Shown here: one piece after another, positions 22,401-26,823 of the stretch | Layout of the letters: every line of letters starts with the position of its first letter | Numbering within the stretch: position 1 is the first letter of the stretch | Source: an uncultured Lachnospiraceae bacterium | GTDB lineage: Bacteria > Bacillota > Clostridia > Lachnospirales > Lachnospiraceae | Direction: 5' to 3' | DNA length: 26,823 nt | Assembly: GCA_910578115.1 (NCBI GenBank) | Contig: CAJTPO010000059.1 | Coordinates: 1 to 26,823, forward strand | Made by a program: the position numbers and the translations under genes | Notes under the pieces: generated by a model | What the model saw: only the letters and a program-made list of their open reading frames with translations | What the model was told of the DNA's origin: nothing | The model's database searches: none

Positions 22401-24404
22401 ATGTTAAAACAGGAAGGAAATAAACTTTACAGACGGCAGGATAAGGAACTGCTGCTGATCGAGCCATGGGGAAAGAACAGTCTGCGGGTTCGTGCGACAC
22501 AACGGCATGAATTTCTGCCGGACGGGAATGGTAACAGTGCACTGCTGGCGCCGTCGGCAGCGGAGGCAGAGATCGCCATAGACGGGAAACAGGCAACGAT
22601 TACCAACGGGAAGATCACCTGTACGGTATCGGAGAACGGAGAACTGCAGTTTTGTAATCAGGACGGGGAAGTGTTGTTAGAGGAATACAGCCGTGTCAGA
22701 GATACCCAGGCAGAAGGGCGCAACAGGTTTGCCAGTGCATTGGAGATCGTGCCGCGCACTTTTCAGCCCAGACAGAGCACGGATCATTATCGGTTGACCG
22801 TTCGTTTTGAGTCTAATGACGGTGAGAAGCTGTACGGTATGGGACAGTATCAGCAGCCGTTTCTGGATCTGAAAGGCTGCGTGATCGAACTGGCCCACAG
22901 GAATTCCCAGGCCAGTGTGCCTTTCGTCCTCTCTGACAGGGGATATGGCATGCTGTGGAACAATCCGGCCATCGGACATGCCACATTTGGTAAGAATGTG
23001 ACGGAATGGGTGGCGGAATCGACAAAACAGATGGATTACTGGATCACGGCGGGCGATACGCCGGCCCAGATAGAGGAAGCCTATGCGGACGCTACGGGCA
23101 AGGTACCGATGATGCCGGAGTACGGTATGGGATTCTGGCAGTGTAAGCTGCGTTATCAGACCCAGGATGAGATACTGGAGGTGGCGCGGGAATATAAGAG
23201 AAGAGGTCTGCCGATCGATGTGATCGTCGCCGATTATTTCCACTGGCCGCACCAGGGTGATTGGAAATTTGATGAAGATTACTGGCCGGATCCGGCGGCG
23301 ATGGTTCGGGAACTGAAAGAGATGGGCATCGAGCTGATGGTTTCCATCTGGCCTACCGTGGATGCGGAGAGCGAGAATTATGAGGAGATGCGGGAGCTTG
23401 GCTATCTGACCCGTTCGGAGTATGGGAAAAGGATCGGACAGCTGGGAGAAGCATGTTTTATCGATGTGACCCATCCGGACGGCAGAAAATATGTCTGGGA
23501 AAAGATGAAGAAGAACTACTATGAAAAGGGCATCAAAATCTTCTGGCTGGATGAGGCGGAGCCTGAATTTACGGATTATGAGTTCGAGCATTATCGCTAT
23601 TTCCTGGGGGCCGATATGGAAGTGGGCAATATTTATCCGAAGGAGTATGCACGGATGGCTTACGAAGGAATGGAGGCCGAAGGACAGAAGAATATCCTGA
23701 ATCTGCTGCGCTGCGCCTGGGCCGGCAGCCAGCGGTATGGTGCACTGGTGTGGTCGGGCGATATTGATTCTTCGTTCCGTGCACTGCGTAATCAGCTGGC
23801 AGCAGGACTGAACATGGGACTTTCCGGAATTCCCTGGTGGACCACGGATATCGGTGGTTTCCATGGCGGTAACATTCATGATGACGCTTTTAAGGAGTGC
23901 TTTGTCAGATGGTTCGCTTTCGGTGCATTCTGTCCGGTAATGCGTCTGCACGGTTTTAGGGAGCCTTTTAAGGCTCCTCTGGGAACGACAGGCGGCGGCA
24001 AACAGATCAGCGGTGCGGAGAATGAAGTGTGGAGCTACGGTGAAGAAGTCTATGAGATCTGTAAAAAGTACATGGAGCTGCGTGAGAAGATGCGCCCTTA
24101 TGTGCGCAGTCTGATGGAAGCGGCTCATGAGAAAGGCACGCCGGTAATGCGTCCACTGTTCTATGATTTCCCGGAGGATGAAAAGGCATGGGAAGTTGAG
24201 GACGAGTATATGTTCGGACCGGATGTGCTGGTGGCGCCGGTTCTGTATGAAGGTATCAGAGAGCGGGAGGTTTATCTGCCGGAAGGAAACTGGAGAAATA
24301 TTAATGACGGCAGGGAATATGCAGGAGGACAGACGATCACGGCGGCGGCTCCTTATGATGCGATCCCGGTATTCGTGAAGGCCGGAACACGGCCGGAGTT
24401 ATAG
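22401..24404 (+). CDS. glycoside hydrolase family 31 enzyme (paralog 2)
   Basis: The 667-residue paralog of the preceding GH31 has the same domain order. The N-terminal beta-sandwich includes EKLYGMGQYQQPFLDL and GMLWNNPAIGH. The TIM barrel has nucleophile D384 in IFWLDEAEPE and acid/base D454 in WSGDI. A C-terminal beta domain with DVLVAPV follows. Many barrel segments are identical to paralog 1 (MMPEYG, GFWQCKLRYQTQ, NMGLSGIPWWTTDIGGF), while the N-terminal parts and loops differ, suggesting duplication and divergence in substrate preference. It is cytoplasmic. ATG 22401 follows GGAGG at 22391-22395 contributed by the hairpin element; ATG 22389 and upstream readings fall inside that element and are rejected. 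Confidence 0.92.
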   Translation: MLKQEGNKLYRRQDKELLLIEPWGKNSLRVRATQRHEFLPDGNGNSALLAPSAAEAEIAIDGKQATITNGKITCTVSENGELQFCNQDGEVLLEEYSRVRDTQAEGRNRFASALEIVPRTFQPRQSTDHYRLTVRFESNDGEKLYGMGQYQQPFLDLKGCVIELAHRNSQASVPFVLSDRGYGMLWNNPAIGHATFGKNVTEWVAESTKQMDYWITAGDTPAQIEEAYADATGKVPMMPEYGMGFWQCKLRYQTQDEILEVAREYKRRGLPIDVIVADYFHWPHQGDWKFDEDYWPDPAAMVRELKEMGIELMVSIWPTVDAESENYEEMRELGYLTRSEYGKRIGQLGEACFIDVTHPDGRKYVWEKMKKNYYEKGIKIFWLDEAEPEFTDYEFEHYRYFLGADMEVGNIYPKEYARMAYEGMEAEGQKNILNLLRCAWAGSQRYGALVWSGDIDSSFRALRNQLAAGLNMGLSGIPWWTTDIGGFHGGNIHDDAFKECFVRWFAFGAFCPVMRLHGFREPFKAPLGTTGGGKQISGAENEVWSYGEEVYEICKKYMELREKMRPYVRSLMEAAHEKGTPVMRPLFYDFPEDEKAWEVEDEYMFGPDVLVAPVLYEGIREREVYLPEGNWRNINDGREYAGGQTITAAAPYDAIPVFVKAGTRPEL

Positions 24405-24415
24405 AAGATGGAAGA

Positions 24416-24438
24416 GCCCCGCATGGAAGATGCGGGGC
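24416..24438 (+). other. perfect 9-bp hairpin after the second GH31 gene
   Basis: GCCCCGCAT (24416-24424) pairs with ATGCGGGGC (24430-24438), loop GGAAG. No U-tract follows, so it is unlikely to terminate. Its position just after the stop mirrors the hairpin after the first GH31 gene. Confidence 0.55.
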
Positions 24439-24465
24439 GGATTCCTGTAAAAGCAGGAGGCGGAG

Positions 24466-25089
24466 ATGAAGAAAAAAGGCGGGAGAAATATATGGGGATT
24501 TGACGGCAGTTTTATGAATTTTTGTGATAAACTGTTTGATTTGATGATATTGGGATTTCTGTGGATCTTATGCAGTCTTCCACTGATCACTGTGGGCGCT
24601 TCCAGCACGGCTCTGTATTATGCCATCGTGAAATGTATCAAGAATCATGAAGGCTATGTGTCCAGAGCCTTTTTTCACTCCTTTCGGCAGAATCTGGTTC
24701 CGGCTACGATCCTGTGGGTTGTTTTTGCGGGGGTATCCTTTTTGATGCAGCTGAACATCGGTATCCTGATGGATAAGACTGACGGGTATGCAGGGCTTTT
24801 CTTTATTATGCTGTATGCGTTTGTGAGTGTATATGCGGCAATCGCAGCCTGCTATGTTTTTCCGGCGCTGTCCAGGTATGATATGCCGGCCGGGTGGATC
24901 CTGAAGATTTCCCTTTATATGGTTGGACGGTATTTCCTGACGAGTCTGATGCTGGCACTTATTTTGGTGTGTTTTGGCGCTTTTATCTGGAATGTGCCGC
25001 TGCTGATTCTCTTTGTGCCAGGCCCGGTGGCTTTTCTGATGTCAGAGTTTTTGGAGCGGATCCTTATGAAACATATGCCTGCCGGTTAA
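24466..25089 (+). CDS. YesL family membrane protein (DUF624)
   Basis: The 207-residue protein has about five hydrophobic segments and the DUF624 pattern. The N-terminal NIWGFDGSFMNFCDKLFDLMILGFLWILCSLPLITVGAS is followed by a loop containing ALYYAIVKCIKNHEGYVSRAFFHSFRQN. YesL proteins are commonly encoded with YesM/YesN and CUT1 sugar transporters, and their biochemical role is unknown; an accessory role in transport or sensing is only suggested by context. AGGAGGCGG precedes the ATG. It ends the second sugar operon. Confidence 0.9.
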   Translation: MKKKGGRNIWGFDGSFMNFCDKLFDLMILGFLWILCSLPLITVGASSTALYYAIVKCIKNHEGYVSRAFFHSFRQNLVPATILWVVFAGVSFLMQLNIGILMDKTDGYAGLFFIMLYAFVSVYAAIAACYVFPALSRYDMPAGWILKISLYMVGRYFLTSLMLALILVCFGAFIWNVPLLILFVPGPVAFLMSEFLERILMKHMPAG

Positions 25090-25173
25090 GGATTCTGCTG
25101 GATGGAAAACGGGAAAGCGGAAATGAAAGTCAGTCGTGAAAGTCAGTTTTTTGTAGTTGTAGGAAATTTACTC

Positions 25174-25202
25174 TTGCTAAATATCTGGAAGTATGGTATT
25201 AT
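25174..25202 (+). promoter_or_regulatory. promoter of the tRNA cluster
   Basis: TTGCTA (25174-25179), exactly 17 nt, TATTAT (25197-25202), with an extended -10 TGG just before it. The predicted start near 25209 lies about 50 nt before the first tRNA. Confidence 0.75.
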
Positions 25203-25256
25203 AGCATTCGTTGAAGTTACTTGTGAGAGAGCAAGAGCGGAATGTTATGAATATCA

Positions 25257-25328
25257 GGCTCCATGGTCAAGCGGTTAAGACATCGCCCTTTCACGGCGGT
25301 AACACGGGTTCGATTCCCGTTGGAGTCA
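25257..25328 (+). tRNA. tRNA-Glu (TTC)
   Basis: The 72-nt cloverleaf has acceptor GGCTCCA/TGGAGTC with one wobble, anticodon loop CTTTCAC (anticodon TTC), T-loop GGTTCGATTCC and discriminator A. The 3 prime CCA is not encoded. Confidence 0.95.
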
Positions 25329-25334
25329 CTTTAT

Positions 25335-25408
25335 GGACCTTTAGCTCAGTTGGTTAGAGCAACCGGCTCATAACCGGTCGGTCCTGGGTTCGAGTCCCCG
25401 AAGGTCCA
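25335..25408 (+). tRNA. tRNA with CAT anticodon (elongator Met or Ile2)
   Basis: The 74-nt cloverleaf has acceptor GGACCTT/AAGGTCC fully paired and anticodon loop CTCATAA. The paired first base (G1-C72) argues against initiator tRNA. Elongator Met and lysidine-modified Ile2 share this anticodon, and I cannot separate them with certainty. CCA is not encoded. Confidence 0.9.
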
Positions 25409-25457
25409 TTGACAGAAGCATGCTTCTGGATGTATAATAGAATAGTTGAAACGATTT

Positions 25458-25531
25458 GGCCCGGTGGCTCAGTTGGTTAGAGCGCCGCCCTGTCACGGCG
25501 GAGGTCGTGGGTTCGAGTCCCATCCGGGTCG
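25458..25531 (+). tRNA. tRNA-Asp (GTC)
   Basis: The 74-nt cloverleaf has acceptor GGCCCGG/CCGGGTC, anticodon loop CTGTCAC (GTC) and discriminator G, as expected for Asp. CCA is not encoded. Confidence 0.95.
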
Positions 25532-25615
25532 TTGAAAAGACTAATGTATCAAAGTTAATTTGCGAGGTACATAGAGGTCTGGTTTATTACGAGTTCGCGA
25601 AGCAAATTTACTTTT

Positions 25616-25688
25616 GGGATCTTAGCTCAGCTGGGAGAGCATCTGCCTTACAAGCAGAGGGTCATAGGTTCGAGCCCTATAGGTCCCA
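25616..25688 (+). tRNA. tRNA-Val (TAC)
   Basis: The 73-nt cloverleaf has acceptor GGGATCT/AGGTCCC with one wobble, anticodon loop CTTACAA (TAC) and discriminator A. An 84-nt spacer with an imperfect hairpin (25554-25563 with 25602-25611) separates it from tRNA-Asp. Confidence 0.95.
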
Positions 25689-25692
25689 TTTG

Positions 25693-25778
25693 GCCGGCGT
25701 GGCGGAACTGGCAGACGCACAGGACTTAAAATCCTGCGGGGCTAATCCCCCGTACCGGTTCGATTCCGGTCGCCGGCA
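25693..25778 (+). tRNA. tRNA-Leu (TAA)
   Basis: This 86-nt class II tRNA has acceptor GCCGGCG/CGCCGGC, anticodon loop CTTAAAA (TAA), a long variable arm (CGGGGCTAATCCCCCG) and discriminator A. It starts 4 nt after tRNA-Val and ends the cluster. CCA is not encoded. Confidence 0.95.
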
Positions 25779-25788
25779 TTATCAAAAA

Positions 25789-25830
25789 GCGGTTTAATCC
25801 AGTGTTTATACGGGATTAAATCGTTTTTTC
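25789..25830 (+). terminator. intrinsic terminator of the tRNA cluster
   Basis: GCGGTTTAATCC (25789-25800) pairs with GGATTAAATCGT (25813-25824), 12 bp with two wobbles, followed directly by a T-run to 25829. It lies 10 nt after tRNA-Leu. Confidence 0.88.
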
Positions 25831-25853
25831 TTTTGGGCGGGTGGAAGGGGAAT

Positions 25854-25973
25854 GTGGAAAACGATGTTGGATATGGTGACGACCGAAATGTTGCAGAGAA
25901 TCCAAATAGGAATATGTCTATTCCGAAAAAGAAGAAAATTGTAACCCGGGAAACGCGTAATGAGAAAAAATGA
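25854..25973 (+). CDS. possible 39-residue basic peptide
   Basis: GTG 25854 with GGAAGGGG 3 nt upstream opens a short frame encoding a hydrophilic, Lys-rich peptide (ending SIPKKKKIVTRETRNEKK). I do not recognise it. It may be a fragment of a lost gene or chance; support is limited to the ribosome-site-like sequence. Confidence 0.15.
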   Translation: MENDVGYGDDRNVAENPNRNMSIPKKKKIVTRETRNEKK

Positions 25974-25984
25974 ATCATAGCGGC

Positions 25985-26013
25985 TTTATTATGCTGGCTG
26001 GGTATGCTATAAT
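25985..26013 (+). promoter_or_regulatory. promoter of the Rpn-like gene
   Basis: TATAAT at 26008-26013 preceded by TGC (extended -10), with a weak TTTATT 17 nt upstream (25985-25990). The start near 26020 leaves a leader of about 18 nt containing AAAGGAG. Confidence 0.7.
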
Positions 26014-26037
26014 CAAAGTAAATAAAGGAGATTGTGA

Positions 26038-26823
26038 ATGAAGCATACAAAGGTACAGTGGCATCCGGGATTCGTAGCAGCAATGAATCTGGAACTGGTA
26101 AAGAATAGAAGTGATTTGACTTTTGTTAAAGAGTACAATTTAAATACCAAGCCGCTGGAAATTGATCTTTTGGTTATAAAAAAAGATGCGGACGCTTCTA
26201 TTGACAATGAAATAGGAGCGATATTTAGAGGGCATAATATTTTAGAATACAAGTCCCCGAAAGATCATCTGGATATTGATACTTTTTACAAGGCAGGAGC
26301 ATATGCAGGTTTATATAAATCTTACGGGAAAACGTTAGACTCCATAAAAGCGGATGATATTACGGTATCACTTGTTCGTGATGCAAAGCCGGAAGAACTT
26401 TTTAAATATTTTGAGGAGCACCAGTTTTTTATAACAAGTCCCTATTGCGGCGTATACTATATAGAAGGTGCTGTTTTGTTTCCAACGCAGATTATTGTCA
26501 CCAGGGAACTGGATTCGGATGCGCACATATGGTTGAAAGCTTTGTCGGACAGGATTGAAAAGCGGGATATGGAGGAACTGTTAGAAAGGATTAGCCGGCT
26601 TACGGAGCAGGGTGACAGGGAACTGGCTGATTCTGTTCTGGAAGTGAGCGCACAGGTAAACAGGCAGGTGCTTGAGGAATTGAGAGGAGATGATAGTATG
26701 AGTGAGGCGCTGTTGGAGATTTTTATGCCGATTGTAGAACCGATTATAGAGGCTCGCATGGAACCGATTATAGAGGCTCGCATGGAACCGATTATAGAGG
26801 CCCGCATGGAACCGATTATAGAG
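26038..26823 (+). CDS. PD-(D/E)XK nuclease / Rpn-like protein, 3 prime end cut by window
   Basis: The visible 262 residues match the abundant Lachnospiraceae group of Rpn-like PD-(D/E)XK proteins. The opening is KVQWHPGFVAAMNLEL. The nuclease core has D43 in PLEIDLLVIKK and E70-x-K72 in ILEYKSPKDHLDIDTFYKA. Downstream are the conserved HIWLKALSDRI and ADSVLEVS segments. Rpn proteins are DNA nucleases linked to recombination, and members of the wider clan occur beside transposases; the role of this group is not established. AAAGGAG lies 9 nt before ATG. From 26737 the frame runs through 24-bp repeats encoding EPIIEARM and leaves the window without a stop. Confidence 0.8.
   Translation, partial: MKHTKVQWHPGFVAAMNLELVKNRSDLTFVKEYNLNTKPLEIDLLVIKKDADASIDNEIGAIFRGHNILEYKSPKDHLDIDTFYKAGAYAGLYKSYGKTLDSIKADDITVSLVRDAKPEELFKYFEEHQFFITSPYCGVYYIEGAVLFPTQIIVTRELDSDAHIWLKALSDRIEKRDMEELLERISRLTEQGDRELADSVLEVSAQVNRQVLEELRGDDSMSEALLEIFMPIVEPIIEARMEPIIEARMEPIIEARMEPIIE
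26737..26823 (+). repeat. 24-bp in-frame tandem repeat, at least 3.6 units
   Basis: Units begin at 26737, 26761, 26785 and 26809 (partial). Units 1 and 2 are identical and unit 3 differs at one silent base (GCT to GCC). Each encodes EPIIEARM. The near-identity indicates recent expansion, and the array continues beyond the window. Confidence 0.95.

Noticed and set aside
22677..24128. Long minus-strand open frame antisense to GH31 paralog 2
   Set aside because: It has the same low-complexity antisense composition as the frame opposite paralog 1; both arise from the codon bias of the real genes.
25456..25797. Open frame running through three tRNA genes
   Set aside because: It lies over clear tRNA-Asp, Val and Leu cloverleafs and is an accidental reading of them.

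Overview
The window looks like a chromosomal segment of a gut-type Lachnospiraceae (Clostridia, Bacillota). The basis is the gene families: YesM/YesN-type two-component systems, CUT1 sugar ABC operons without their own ATPase, a YesL protein, a Clostridioides-type class D beta-lactamase relic and a PD-(D/E)XK Rpn-like protein. GGAGG ribosome binding sites and tRNA genes without an encoded CCA agree with this. No rRNA, CRISPR array, phage block or complete insertion sequence is visible.

Layout. 1-2950: a highly structured leader, a FapA/DUF342 protein and a receiver-HD-GYP protein (predicted c-di-GMP phosphodiesterase), closed by a strong terminator. 3058-4024: an 18-bp minisatellite and a decayed class D beta-lactamase. 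4107-4736 (minus): a small CBM9-like protein. 5035-11748: a sugar-nucleotide and amino-sugar region, with a nucleotidyltransferase, a converging AraC regulator and a divergent operon of lipoprotein binding protein, two permeases and an N-acetylhexosamine 1-kinase (nahK). The kinase suggests uptake of lacto-N-biose or galacto-N-biose type sugars, but no GH112 phosphorylase is in the window. 11920-12577: an AbrB/PIN toxin-antitoxin pair. 12660-16176: an AraC regulator, a YesM-like histidine kinase frameshifted at a run of nine G, and its YesN-like response regulator. 16449-25089: a second sugar operon with binding protein, two permeases, two GH31 glycosidase paralogs and YesL. 25257-25778: five tRNAs (Glu, Met/Ile2, Asp, Val, Leu). 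26038-end: an Rpn-like nuclease whose 3 prime end runs off the window inside a 24-bp tandem repeat.

How the genes work together. Both transport operons have the usual plan: a regulator next to them, a highly expressed lipoprotein separated from the permeases by an intercistronic hairpin, and catabolic enzymes downstream. A shared MsmK-type ATPase is presumably encoded elsewhere. The second system should sense a sugar outside the cell, import an alpha-linked oligosaccharide and hydrolyse it in the cytoplasm. Its sensor kinase is out of frame in this sequence.

The most interesting object is between the two GH31 genes (22129-22400). Two tandem copies of a roughly 135-nt element each fold into the same series of hairpins. 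The stem sequences differ between copies, but the differences are matched on both arms, with nine double-sided compensatory changes. Each copy ends in CTTCGGCATGGAGG, and the last GGAGG is the ribosome binding site of the second GH31 gene. I do not recognise it as a named RNA family. Secondary leads are the multi-stem leader before fapA, the G9 tract in the kinase, a 13-bp inverted repeat at a predicted transcription start, and the beta-lactamase relic.
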